This document shows positions 1-21,046 of a DNA stretch of 21,046 nucleotides, one piece after another. The stretch is from Saccoglossus kowalevskii (taxonomy: Eukaryota > Hemichordata > Enteropneusta > Harrimaniidae). The notes under the pieces were generated by a model. The model did no database searches. It saw only the letters and a program-made list of their open reading frames with translations, and had not been told where the DNA came from. Position 1 is the stretch's first letter. The number at the start of each line of letters is the position of its first letter. A program made the translations under genes and the position numbers. The stretch spans positions 88,944-109,989 of the forward strand of contig NW_003151254.1 of assembly GCF_000003605.2 (NCBI RefSeq). The letters are read 5' to 3'.

Positions 1-539
1 AGTCTATAAAAACAATATGTTCTTCCCACTTGTACATATATATTTTTAGTGTGCTTAAAGTATCATTTTTGAATAGCAAATGTTTTAAAAAGCAAATGCA
101 TACTAGAAAAGGTCACCTACTTTACTTGAATGGGCATAATTTTCTCACATGTAGAATTGCATATATTGTAATTTTATTTACTGTGTTGGCTCACATTTGT
201 GTCACTCAGGACTTTCATAGCACTAGGTGTATTTATATAAAGCTCTTAAGTCTCAGTGGCAGCTGGTTGTAGAGTGTGGCCTTAATATAGTAGCCTGGTT
301 ACCAATCATTTTGTAGGTTTTGCGTCCCTCTCTATACTAGTCTGGAGATGTTGCTTTGATTTAGCTTGTATGACTGATATTGATTGGTTGATATTTATAG
401 CACGTTGCTAATCTAAATATGCTAATTTTTCTGAACAGTGGATGACAGTGTTCATTCTTCTTTCATGCTGCATCAACTGATAGTTGCCATTGGGATAAAA
501 ACATGGCCAGCAAATTCTTCATGGTGTTTTAATACTATT

Positions 540-824
540 CAGGGTTTTTTCTAGAAAAAAACTGCAAGAGGGAGCACTTCAATTCAGCGGCGCCACCACG
601 TGGAGGAGATGGGGTTCTTTCTACCAGGTTGTGATAATTCTAAGTTAAAATGGAGCATTCTATGGCCAAAACTACTATCAGACAGGTCACAGTTGAAGAC
701 TGTGGCCACATGTGATCCCTAGTCAATCAGAATTTGATGGTTGCCAAAGGATCTGCTCCCCAGTGTAAGGGAGCCATGGCATGAGGGGGCTGCACCCCTG
801 TTCTATTGTTTTAAAAAATCCCTG
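540..824. mobile_element. hAT-like MITE, about 285 bp
   Basis: The left end reads CAGGGTTTTTT and the reverse complement of the right end reads CAGGGATTTTTT, giving short terminal inverted repeats starting CAGGG as in many hAT elements. Inside are GC-rich patches (GCGGCGCC near 588, GGGGGCTGCACCCC near 785) in an otherwise AT-rich area. The 8 bases outside each end (ATACTATT and CTAGTATA) agree at only 5 of 8 positions, so any target-site duplication is decayed. There is no coding capacity. The family call rests on the ends alone. Confidence 0.4.
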
Positions 825-1030
825 CTAGTATACTAACATGGTTAAATGAGCAAAATTATGCAACATTTCCAAACTATTATGGTGAAGGACAAAGGACAGG
901 CATAACAGGAAGGTAACTAAGGATAGTGAGTGTATCACATAGAATGAAATGCTTGATTTCAAGTTTATGTACTGTAATTTTTAATTTTGCATAAGGGGCT
1001 TTGCATTTGATGTATCTTGTTCTTGGGGGT

Positions 1031-1036
1031 AATAAA
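1031..1036 (+). terminator. Candidate poly(A) signal AATAAA
   Basis: AATAAA is followed 15-50 bases later by a GT-rich tract (TTTGGTGGTATTGG, then TGTATGTTGGTTGG). This is the usual layout of an animal cleavage and polyadenylation site. It would end a + strand transcript entering from the left. No coding exon of such a gene is visible, and AATAAA is common by chance in AT-rich DNA. Confidence 0.3.
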
Positions 1037-1040
1037 CTCT

Positions 1041-3600
1041 AAACATTACTTTGGTGGTATTGGATTTATGTATGTTGGTTGGTTGCTTGAATGGATGGTT
1101 TGTTCAAGAGTCTTCTTGACATTCTTGTCAATACTTTTGGATCTGTATCACAGATTTAAAGTGAAATAGCTCATACCAATGTTTTAATATGCCTACCTAC
1201 CCATTTATGGTTTGATAATATTGTATTATGTGTGGCATGGTGAATTGGAAGATAATGATCTAGGAACAGGAAAAACATTGTTTTGACAAAATGATGTAAA
1301 ACATTGCAGGTACATTGTAGAATGCTATTTTTTTTTTGACAAGTGCATATTTTTGTGCATGTACAAAGACAATATTTTGTGTTATATCAGTGTATAATCA
1401 ATCATGTTTGTATTAGTCTGTATTATAATCTTAATTTTGAGAAAGACTGTCAGATAATATGCATAAAATTGCAAGGTAGCAGTGATTTCCATAGACCAAA
1501 ATGAAATCACTACTAAAAATGTAAATTTGTTAATACTAGATATAAACAAGTACATCACAATTTTAAGATATATATATGTATCAATAGCACTCTGCCTTAA
1601 GAGACTGCCAGAACATCCTGACCACCTTTTCATTGCAAGGATTATATGTGTGTCGCCCTCTATTGCAAGAATATTATGAATATTATGTGTGTGCATGGAT
1701 AAGACTTTGAAAAGTATAAATAATTGTCAAAAAAAAATCTTCCAAGGTTTGAGTAACCCACCTAAATTGCTTTTTTTTTTTGTACCATTATTATCAATGA
1801 TGACTCGCTTTGTTCCCGTTATTTGTTTTGAGTGGGTGAATTGTCATGAGTGGATTGAGATAGAGTGCCTATGATTCAACCAGTGAGCTTAGGTAGGTGT
1901 AACTGCATTTCAACGTAGGCGGCTTCCGTCCAGCACGAGTCACGTGACCTCACTGCCTGGACATAGGCAGCTGATGACATCATGTTGGCCTGCTAGGTAC
2001 GCTATTATAGCGGTTTACTTATTAATATTCGGTAGTCGTACATAGCCAGTTATGAATTATGATATTTGATTTGTATAAATGATTCGGAAAATTAAGCATT
2101 ATATGATTGGAATACCTGTATGTTTTTTTTTATAAATCACTAGATTTGTGTAGCTTGGTATTTATTTTGATAATATTCGGTATAAAGGACAATTTAGTTC
2201 AGCGTCAGGCTATTACAGCAGTTAGTCGTCCTCCCTCCAGTTCCTCTTCAAAAACAGGAAAGTCAGAAGATATCGTTTTAATATTTCTCCAATCTGATAA
2301 ATAATAAGAAAAAAATAAATGCAAAACCTATTTGCAGTTAACACAATTGCGAGAAAATATTTGTAAATGGAAATAAAATAATATGTTTTCTTCATAGCTT
2401 GTTGAGTGGGATGGGTCCAAAGGTTACTTTGATAACGCCATACTGGCCATACCTGACTCGCTATAGTAACTGGTGAGGTCAAATTCGTGTTCCGTGCGAT
2501 CAGCGTTAGTTTTAACGGACCCCTCTAAACGTTTTTCGAGAAATTGTGACCCCAAAGATACCACCGCTTACGTGAATATAAGTCAGTCATTTTCTGGATA
2601 TTAACAGCTATTATCATAAAGGTAAGACTGTCTTTTCTATGTTTTTTGTAAGTTTTTTTGGTTTTTGTTTGAGGTATATCGATGAAAAGTTTCGCACGTT
2701 ATCAAAACTTATTTGAAAATTAACATCCATAGTAAACGTGAACAGTGGTTGTCAATATTATCATACGATATACTGGTTGTTATTATTGCATTTCGTAGTT
2801 TATAATTTTTGCGTTCACTTTGAACGTGATTTGTTGGATTTTAGTTAGCTTTCATGTGAAATTCTAAAAAAGTATGAAATATTAACGATATACGTCGCGT
2901 TTTCAAAATGGCGTCCGGACAGGTGTGTCCACCATAACAAGAGCCAAATTATTTTTTTTAAATATTACATGTAAGGCCTAACTTTGAACAACTCGGCGAC
3001 CGATTTGATAAAATTTGCATTGTATATTTCCCTGCGGTAATGAATAAACTACCTGAATTTTTCTGAAAAGTATTGAGAGTGGACCATCAACGCCAAAAAC
3101 AAATATATGGCATCGTGCTGTTTTTTTCCTACTGCACGTAATTGTGTTTACCCATTTTTTTCGAAGAGTTATTATAAAAGATATGGACATTAATTCATAT
3201 TCAACCTGAAGTCTGTGGAATATTTAGGTTACTTTATACAAAATACACCAATTGGTGTAGATGACTTTACAATGTAAGTGGGTTTTCAGTCGTGCCTGTC
3301 TGTAATGTCGACTTCTTTATTGACTCAATAACCTAATAAGTAACTATTTATATGTTGTCTTTATGTGAACTGAGCGGGAAATTGCCATTAGGGGCATTAA
3401 CACAAGAACAAATGAAAATTTGATAATAATAATTTCATGCTCAAATTTTGGTCAGATGTTTTGAAATTTGGGTAAAGTGGGTATGGGAAGTTTCATGCTG
3501 TCATATAAGCACGCATGGAATATTAATGCTAGCTTGGAGACGAGGTGTGGAAGACAGTAGATATAGTAACGTATACATAAGTGTTATATTCTCCATTCGT
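1041..3600. other. Intergenic or upstream region with no proven gene
   Basis: The longest frames here lack recognisable domains. Locally CpG-containing patches occur at about 1910-2010, 2480-2600 and 2890-2930, against a very AT-rich background. A possible 5' splice site (AAAG followed by GTAAGA) lies at about 2621, so a 5'-UTR exon of the downstream tetraspanin gene could lie around 2480-2620, but this cannot be shown without transcript data. A weak terminal-exon candidate (2398-2466) is described in the findings. Confidence 0.3.
1939..1948. promoter_or_regulatory. Perfect E-box palindrome GTCACGTGAC
   Basis: This 10-base palindrome matches the optimal site of bHLH-zip factors of the USF/MITF/TFEB type (a CLEAR-like box). 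It sits in a CpG-containing patch upstream of the tetraspanin gene. No transcription start is mapped nearby, so its use is unproven. Confidence 0.3.
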
Positions 3601-3609
3601 AGGTAAACG

Positions 3610-3617
3610 TATAAAAG
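3610..3617 (+). promoter_or_regulatory. Candidate TATA box (TATAAAAG)
   Basis: TATAAAAGG is a strong match to the metazoan TATA consensus and lies about 580 bases upstream of the tetraspanin start codon. If used, transcription would begin near 3640 and give a long or spliced 5' UTR. TATA-like strings are frequent in AT-rich DNA, so this is only a candidate. Confidence 0.2.
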
Positions 3618-4193
3618 GTCCGAAACACGAATAAACATGGATATTGTATACAATATAACATTTTGCTTTTCATAGAAGTTATACCGAATTTACTAATCTT
3701 TTTGTTTATTCACGGTCTCATCAGGCAAAACAAGGATAATTATTCACAGCGAATTAATCAATACGTCAACTGTTTGTTTTGTGAGTGGAATACACAAGGG
3801 TATACAATAAACAATTATCGAAAACAAGCCCATCACAGATAATATTAGGAATCTTCCAAACCTCTAAAATGCTTACTATTAGAACAGAACACACATGTAC
3901 TAATACCATGTACATAAAAACTTAAAATACTTCATCAATCGAAACAAACCATACATTTGAAGAATTCCTGTTTTACATAACATGACGTGTTTTAGTTCGT
4001 GTTAGTCCATCTGTTTATACTTGGAGATCGTAATAAATTGAGAAATACGATACTATTTTTACTTCCATGCTTGTTCGAACCGATGTTACAGAATGCTAAT
4101 CGCTATGAGCAGCGCGAGTTACACCAATTGATTTTAAAAACAATGTTGTAAATACGATTGGTTCACAGGTGATTGACAAGACTAGAATTCAAA

Positions 4194-11577
<7,384 letters not shown>

Positions 11578-11674
11578 AAGGTCATTTGGATATATTTGTT
11601 GTGCTGCATCAAGTCTTCAAGTTAACAAAACATAAATATACACGTGCGCAAAATTTACCATTACATCCAATTAA

Positions 11675-11680
11675 AATAAA
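11675..11680 (+). terminator. Candidate poly(A) signal of the tetraspanin gene
   Basis: AATAAA, overlapped by ATTAAA at 11670, lies 98 bases after the tetraspanin stop. A T/G-rich tract (TTGGTTTGAATGTTTTGTC, from about 11718) follows at the right distance. It is the first good signal after the stop. Later AATAAA strings (for example near 12767) could serve longer 3' UTRs. Confidence 0.5.
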
Positions 11681-13298
11681 CGTGCACGTTCCCAACATGG
11701 ACATCCAAACATTATAATTGGTTTGAATGTTTTGTCTAAGAATAATAGTGTAGTTTCGCCTTTTACGAAAACTGTCTGTTTCCCAATCAGTCTGAAGGTC
11801 AGACTGACCTAATATTCTTGCATAGTCCCCAATATATAGTATTGCAGAACTTATATTCATTTTCATATTATGGTCATGTCACCATGACAACACGTTTATT
11901 ATGTTTGTATGATTAACTGCCGTAGTTCTCAAGTTTCAGTTTTACCACTCAGATATAAAATTCAAGTAGAAATATAAAAAGGACTTTTTAATTTCATTGC
12001 ATCCGATTTCCAAAAAAAAATAATATTTGTTGATAGAAAAAAGAACAACTTAAGAACTTAATAATTGTAATTTTATTATTTAATTCTTGCACTGCATTCT
12101 GGGAAATGTGACCCTAGAAAACATATCACAAACTGTTTGTTTTTTTGTTGTGAATTAGTGAAATATGTATCATGTATTATAGAATTGAGAATTTCTTGTT
12201 ATTAGTAACTCGCTTTTTCACTCTAATGACATTTTTATACTTCTCTTAAAAATCGAATTTCCATGATTTGAATAATTTCGGAATGTGTGTGAATTGTCAA
12301 TTCAGTTCAAGCAAGACCTTTGAAACCCCCACTTTAATGACAGTATTGATTACAAAATTTAGTGAAGTATAGTTGAATAATGTTCTGCTCAGAAGTAACC
12401 TCTTTTTATAGATAAACATTACATACATTTGTGTAATTACAGAATATCCGTATTAGTGTATATTTAGCAAAACACATTCTTCAAATAAGTGTGAAAGAAT
12501 TTTGTCATTGCAGGTAATCGCAGGAAAGAATGAGGTTTATGATGATTATCAACTGTTCTCGCGAGTCATTTTGTTTTTAAAAAAAAGAAAACTTTTCTAA
12601 TCATTTTTTTGGTCATAATTACGTCATTGTTATTATTACTCAATTTATTATTCAGATAAGTAGCGAGAAACAAAACAAACTTGATTATTGGACCTTCATA
12701 TCTACTATTGATCTGACAAATGTTTTAAATTGCTTATTTTCGATGTTAATGTTGCATGATTTAAAAATAAACATTTAATTTCTTGAATACTGGTGAGTTT
12801 GTATGTGAAAACATCTAATCACAAGTGCATAACAGCATGGGAGGTAATGCCTGAATATATATAAGCTATCCTTGGCTGATGAAAGAGGTGTCATACTCTA
12901 CCATGTAAAACATTTAACCGATTCTAATAACGAATTCTGGCTTACCTGCGTTTATTGGTCTTCTTTATGCATACAAGTACAAGTACCTGTAGCTATGTGA
13001 CATCACTGATTTGTTGCGAGCATCAATCCATGAATGTCATTCTTGCAGATTACACAACGTCTGAAATGGGGATTATTAATTTGGGATTCAGTTTATTCAA
13101 ATATGTATCCGTAGATCTTTTCTAATTATTTCTAAGTTGACCGAATCAAATTTGGTGTAAATACAGTCCACAACCAGTTGTCGAATAAGACTGGACTGAT
13201 TTCAATTAAGCTTTATATGACAGTACACATTTGGTGTAGGAAATAGTACTTTTTGTTGATATCCGATTCAAGATTGCATAATTTTACGCCCACCGATG

Positions 13299-13398
13299 CA
13301 CAGAGCACGAGGTTCAGCTCTCAAAGGCAGAATATGTTCAGGTTTATTCACAGAGGAGGAGATTCAGCTCTTAGAATCCATCTGAAGAATATCTGAGG
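13299..13398. repeat. Imperfect two-copy 50-bp tandem repeat
   Basis: CACAGAGCACGAGGTTCAGC, starting at 13299, recurs as CACAGAGGAGGAGATTCAGC starting at 13349. AGAATAT also recurs in both copies, though shifted. The period is 50 bases. Function is unknown. Confidence 0.45.
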
Positions 13399-14870
13399 AT
13401 ACCAAATTGATGTCTTCAGTCATTTTGGTAAAAATCAAGGACCAGAAATACCCATTCCTTTTCTAATATTTTAATACACAAAGAATTGTTACATTACTAT
13501 GACAAAATACAAGATATATGCAGCAGCCACTGTAATACATCACTCCCTGTATGTTCTAAACCAATTTTACACAGATTAAAGACAAGTGAGGAAGGGGGAG
13601 GGGCTAATAAATTTGTGTGAAGATGGCCAACTTGTGAATTGTCCTTCACAGTAGTGATGGCTGTCATAAAAAGGGAAGGGCGGTCCAGAATATCGGGAAA
13701 ATAAACATGCTTAAATCACAACTAGAATTACACTGTTTATGTGGTCTTTTTTTAAATCATGCATTTAGGATTCTAGTTTCTACAAAGGTAAAAAAAAATG
13801 TGCATAAAGCCTTGATGATGCTTGTATTTACTGATATAGAGTCTTGTATTGGAGTGAAGTGAAAGTGGTTATGACATGAAATGTAGGCATATAACTGACA
13901 AAGAGTTTTCCCGTTATAAAAAAGGGAGAAAAAATACATGGAAGCCGCTAATAAAAAGTAAAATACAAACGGCAGACATTACAAGTGAAACCAAAGTTTT
14001 ATTTGAAAAATATCTTTAAAGACGACTTTTTACCAACAAGATTCAAAGTTTTGTTTTTTTTAGATTTTTAAGTCACATAAATGATACTTTCTGGCAGCAA
14101 TCAACTATACTGCAATAATTTCTGATATACCTTTTTGAAATTTGGGGGGAAAAAAGAGAGAAATTAGAATTGAAAGTACCAGATGTGTAACCTTTGTGGG
14201 TTGCACATAAATTAACGGGAAGGTTGATATAAAACTTTCAAATCTATTAACCAAACAATGTGTTGTTGGCAGACAACTTTTTTTCAAGTATGTTAAGGTG
14301 TTTCAGTTAATCACAATAAAAGAACATTAACATTGTCAATGACCAATCAGACAAGACTTGACTTAGTCAATAGATAATCATACATGTTGTAAACAAACAC
14401 AATTGAGACAAATTTCAGTCGTTGTGTAGAAAGCCAAGATTTAAATTACGTTTATTTGTCCTCTGAACTGTAGCTTGCAAGACCACAGGTTATGACAGAA
14501 CCTTTTTACTGAGCTTTGAGAAAATAATTTCAACATTTATTAGTTGCATGCTGTCCCATGTAGTTCAAACAACTATTGAATGTATGCCATCTGACTTCAA
14601 CAGTACTGTAAGACTAAGATTGAATTAACAGGGAAAACATTACATCATTATTTTAGTATTTAAATAATGCAAATAATCATATATGCAGCAGAACTCTCTG
14701 TAAATGTATCTGTGAATAGTCTACATGGCAGTCTACCTTTTCAAATCCAGTCAAATGTTGTATTATGTACACAGAACTATTTGACATTCAATAAATAGAA
14801 CTTATCTTCTAATAATACGATGTTAGCTGGCTTGCAAGAATTGGTTACAAACACATCAGTGAGAGATACA

Positions 14871-15051
14871 TTCAAAATGGCCAACTGATTCGATACCACC
14901 AAGCCTGTGATGGTTGAAAACAGAAAAATCTACAATCATGACAGTTAAAATAGATCACATCTGAAATTTAATAAGGCTGAAGTAAATCCAAGATGGCTGA
15001 TAACAAATCCAAAATGGCCAACAACAAAAAATCCAAGATGGCCAACATGAA
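14871..15051. repeat. Cluster of AATCCAAGATGGCCAAC-type repeats (YY1-like)
   Basis: Related units lie at 14871-14885 (TTCAAAATGGCCAAC), 14984-14997, 15005-15019 and 15029-15043 (AAATCCAAGATGGCC and variants); the last three are spaced 21 and 24 bases. The AAGATGGC core resembles the binding site of YY1. In the PRMT1 orientation they read GGCCATCTTGGATTT and fall in its likely downstream flank or 3' UTR. Confidence 0.6.
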
Positions 15052-15173
15052 TCTGAAATGCATTGTAAATGAAGTCAAATCCAAGCAGACATACATCGAT
15101 TTTTACAAAATCTGAGCCTCTTAAAACAATGGGAAAGTCCTTCAGGAATGTGAAAAAATAAGGCTGCTACAAG

Positions 15174-15179
15174 TTTATT
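15174..15179 (-). terminator. Candidate poly(A) signal of PRMT1
   Basis: On the - strand this is AATAAA, about 375 bases after the PRMT1 stop and the nearest canonical signal. T/G-rich stretches follow, including TTTTGTAAAAATCGATGTATG. Further signals, for example at 13343-13348, would allow a longer UTR. Confidence 0.35.
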
Positions 15180-15490
15180 GTCGGCTAGGACAAAGACTCA
15201 AAAGATCGCAACAAATAACTCTTCACGAAAGGACACAATGAATTCCCTTTCAACTTTTTTTTTAGGAATTAATTTAACATGATGTAGACAATTACAACGA
15301 TATCATAGTTGCAATTCTATTATTTTTGATAATTCTAATAAAATCCAGTGGCACATAAAAATTCATGATTAATGGTTGGATGTCGCTGGACTGTGTTAGT
15401 GAAGCCCATTACTAATAACTTTACTTCACATTGGTACAAAAATGTTCATAATAGACCAGCTGTGTATATGCATATATGCATAGTAGGTGA

Positions 15491-15516
15491 GGGGAGGGGG
15501 AGGGGTGAAGGGAGGG
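15491..15516. other. G-rich tract with G-quadruplex potential
   Basis: Four runs of three or more G separated by 1-4 bases (GGGG A GGGGG A GGGG TGAA GG-A-GGG) lie on the + strand, 39-64 bases beyond the PRMT1 stop. In the PRMT1 mRNA the same tract is C/U-rich (CCCUCCC, CCCCUCCCCC), resembling poly(C)-binding-protein elements of 3' UTRs. Protein binding is inferred. Confidence 0.6.
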
Positions 15517-15554
15517 ATGAAAGGAGTACTGTAGCTGGTTTTCTAGGTTGATTC

Positions 15555-19213
<3,659 letters not shown>

Positions 19214-19258
19214 TTAAGCATGTACATGTACAAACACAAAATTACCACCACTACAGAA

Positions 19259-20714
19259 CAGTGTTCTCCACGAGGGGGTTTTAACAGGGCGCCACGCCCT
19301 GTTATCTGAAATTGGCACCCTGTTTAAATTGTCAGCGCCCTGTTATATTTCCTGTGCCCCCTGCATGGTCCAAGACAAAGAATTGTTTACAAAACAGGCC
19401 AACACTCATTGTCTTCCGAAATGATTCATCGTTCTCAGGGTAACTGGTTCATTGCATTCCGGCTTGTCATCGTAGCAGGTCACAGTGAGGTGATAACACC
19501 ACCGAACAAAAAGTTGTTTCAACACGATTAAAAATGAACATGTGGCCTAGAAAAGTGCATTACCGTACCCACATTTTTACTGCCAGGGTGACGTCAAATA
19601 TATAAAATCGTTATCGGTAAAACCATTCGTCAAAATATAAGGTCTATGGTTAAAACCATGGAGGTTAAAACCAAGTTCACGCCGTGACTTGTAGCGGCAA
19701 CATCGTCACCGCCGAGTGAAACAAAGGCAGCTATGCACTTGCATGATCGGTAAACGACCAGCGCAGTTGACGTACCATCACAGACATTGCTGATCACCAA
19801 GAAGTCCACACAAATGCTTGCTTGAACATGTAAATGTTTATATTTAAATGTCACTATTTAAAGTTGAATTTTCTTTAAATCGCGATTTAAAATCCCCGAT
19901 AAAACGGCCATGCCTTCAACTCACATCATAAGTGGAGGAAATAAATTTACTTGTGTTCTACTTGGAACAAATATTCTGATTGGTTGTTTTTTGCGTCAAT
20001 GCGTGGCTTTAGCCAATCAAAAGCACCGTTACATAGTATCAAGGTGCACACAGTAAAATGAACTGTTTCCGGGTCATAGCTGTTTTTAACGAAGCAGACA
20101 TCAACAAACTTTCGATTCGAATGAAAATTATTCTTTTAAGTATGTATTTTGTTTTTTATACCTAATTCTATTATTATTGATAGTAACTGTTAACTGCAGA
20201 TCGAAAATCTTCTATTGTGTACATTTTATTTAGTTTGATCACCTTGGTTTTTGGTGCCATTCATGCAAGTTTTTTAATGAACCAATTACGAACGTTTGTG
20301 TGACATCATACATTCTATTTTGCTTCGTCTAAATAAATATAAATCATAAATATAAATTTTTGCTAAAAATTAAATAAAGCATGTATGTATCTATTTGGGA
20401 AAATAAATTAACAAACTTGTTGTCTTTTTCTGGACGCGATCATTACTGGTAAACAACTGACGTCGCCACGTGATGAATCGTGAAGCTAAAATCAGCTGAT
20501 TGTACATGCTGATGTTTACTTAATAACATCTCTTCAAAATTCTCATTTATATTGTAATAATAAATATATATTATGCATATGGAATAATATGTAGATTAAT
20601 AGATTTTTTGGTTTCCATTTTTCAACATCCTTGCCAATGATGCACGTTACAAATGTGCCACGCCCACTTCACATTGGCGCGCCCTGTTTAATTTTCAAAC
20701 CGTGGAGAACCCTG
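19259..20714. mobile_element. Non-autonomous DNA transposon, about 1.46 kb, superfamily unresolved
   Basis: The left end is CAGTGTTCTCCACG and the reverse complement of the right end is CAGGGTTCTCCACG (13 of 14 identical). CAGAA flanks both ends (19254-19258 and 20715-20719), a possible 5-base target duplication. Both ends carry subterminal CGCCCTGTT(A/T)A motifs: 19282-19291 (inverted), 19295-19304, 19336-19345 and 20680-20690. TAACAGGGCG and CGCCCTGTTA form a perfect 10-base hairpin near the left end. No transposase is seen; a 74-codon frame (19630-19854, -) has no known domain. CAG ends with subterminal repeats suggest hAT, but hAT normally makes 8-base duplications. Confidence 0.65.
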
Positions 20715-20719
20715 CAGAA

Positions 20720-21046
20720 GATGAATTGCCACTGAATGGAATTATTGTCATCAAGTACAATTTGATTATACATTTATCCTAATATATATATAAAAGAAAT
20801 AAATGTCATACACCAATAAATATATGCACAACTATTTTATCTAAATCAAAGATTATCTGTGACCAAAATTAACACAAACAAGTTTTGATGAACCAAAAAA
20901 AAATATCCATGTACACTGTAATACATGCACACTGAGGTGAAATGTTGGACATCCAGGAAAGTCCACAGCACATGTCGGAAGTCAAGAAATTTATGTTAAA
21001 AGTCCAAGGCCATTCAGTGAAAACGCAGAACATGTTGGAGGTAGCT
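20720..21046. other. Intronic or upstream sequence of PRMT1, no gene seen
   Basis: AT-rich sequence. The last 100 bases contain loosely repeated words (AAGTCCA, ACATGTTGGA, ACATGTCGGA) suggesting a degraded tandem repeat cut by the window edge. I found no plausible PRMT1 first exon on the - strand here. Confidence 0.5.

Larger units (their letters stand above)
1..1040. other. Non-coding stretch, possible 3' UTR of a gene left of the window
   Basis: No reading frame here resembles a known protein. The longest frame (30-272, +) is low-complexity and unlike any family I know. The stretch is AT-rich and ends in a well-formed poly(A) signal arrangement at 1031-1036, so part of it may be the 3' UTR of a + strand gene whose coding region lies before position 1. 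A short hAT-like element (540-824) is embedded in it. The UTR reading is inference only. Confidence 0.25.
11740..15170. other. Convergent region between the tetraspanin and PRMT1 genes
   Basis: About 3.4 kb of AT-rich DNA without recognisable coding sequence. It lies between the ends of two convergent genes and may include long 3' UTRs of either. It holds an imperfect 50-base tandem repeat (13299-13398) and a cluster of ATGGC motifs (14871-15051). Open frames here are short and lack known domains. Confidence 0.6.

Noticed and set aside
1382..1696. 104-codon - strand frame and its + strand overlap at 1482-1679
   Set aside because: Opposite-strand shadows in AT-rich DNA; neither shows a recognisable domain or splice context.
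2908..2937. Nine-codon frame MASGQVCPP after CAAAATGGCG, considered as an alternative first coding exon
   Set aside because: The donor after Gln would be weak (GTGTGT). Splicing to the acceptor-like site near 4167 would put the tetraspanin ATG out of frame, so it cannot extend that protein.
12094..12105. GCATTCTGGGAA, a ZNF143-like core in reverse (TTCCCAGAATGC)
   Set aside because: A single partial match in AT-rich intergenic DNA with no promoter or gene start nearby.
19630..19854. 74-codon - strand frame inside the 1.46-kb transposon, considered as a transposase remnant or PRMT1 exon 1
   Set aside because: There is no transposase motif and no PRMT1-like N-terminal sequence, and it lies within the repeat unit.

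Overview
The window looks like nuclear DNA of an animal. It is AT-rich and gene-sparse, with small GT-AG-bounded exons that only make proteins when spliced. Two intact-looking metazoan gene families can be assembled exon by exon: a CD151/TSPAN11-like tetraspanin on the + strand and the type I protein arginine methyltransferase PRMT1 on the - strand. The base composition, the divergent tetraspanin and the kinds of small DNA transposons suggest a marine invertebrate, perhaps a hemichordate, echinoderm or cephalochordate. That placement is inference; nothing here fixes the phylum.

Layout. Positions 1-3600 hold no gene I can prove. There is a candidate poly(A) signal at 1031-1036, possibly the end of a + strand gene that starts left of the window, a small hAT-like MITE (540-824), and a perfect E-box palindrome (1939-1948). 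The tetraspanin then runs from an ATG at 4194 to a stop at 11577. It has seven coding exons, six phase-0 introns and 249 codons; its isolated first exon (20 codons) lies 4.1 kb upstream of the second. Its introns hold a perfect (ATTT)41 microsatellite, a tandem 22-bp repeat with E-boxes, a pair of full CRE palindromes and a 99-bp hairpin MITE flanked by TTAA.

Positions 11.7-15.2 kb form a convergent intergenic or 3'-UTR zone. It carries an imperfect 50-bp tandem repeat and a cluster of YY1-like ATGGC motifs. PRMT1 occupies 15555-19186 as nine exons read right to left, covering the whole catalytic core to the native stop. Any exon 1 lies in or beyond the rest of the window. A 1456-bp non-autonomous DNA transposon candidate (19259-20714) sits in the intron upstream of the first visible PRMT1 exon.

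The most important oddity is in PRMT1 exon 16476-16598. One extra base just before the conserved THW loop shifts the frame and brings in a premature stop. All other exons join cleanly and the frame is correct again further into the same exon, so this is either an assembly indel or a damaged allele.

The two genes are convergent neighbours, with no functional link visible: one encodes a membrane-domain organiser at the cell surface, the other a nuclear/cytoplasmic methyltransferase. I found no RNA genes, CRISPR arrays or clearly new multi-gene system.
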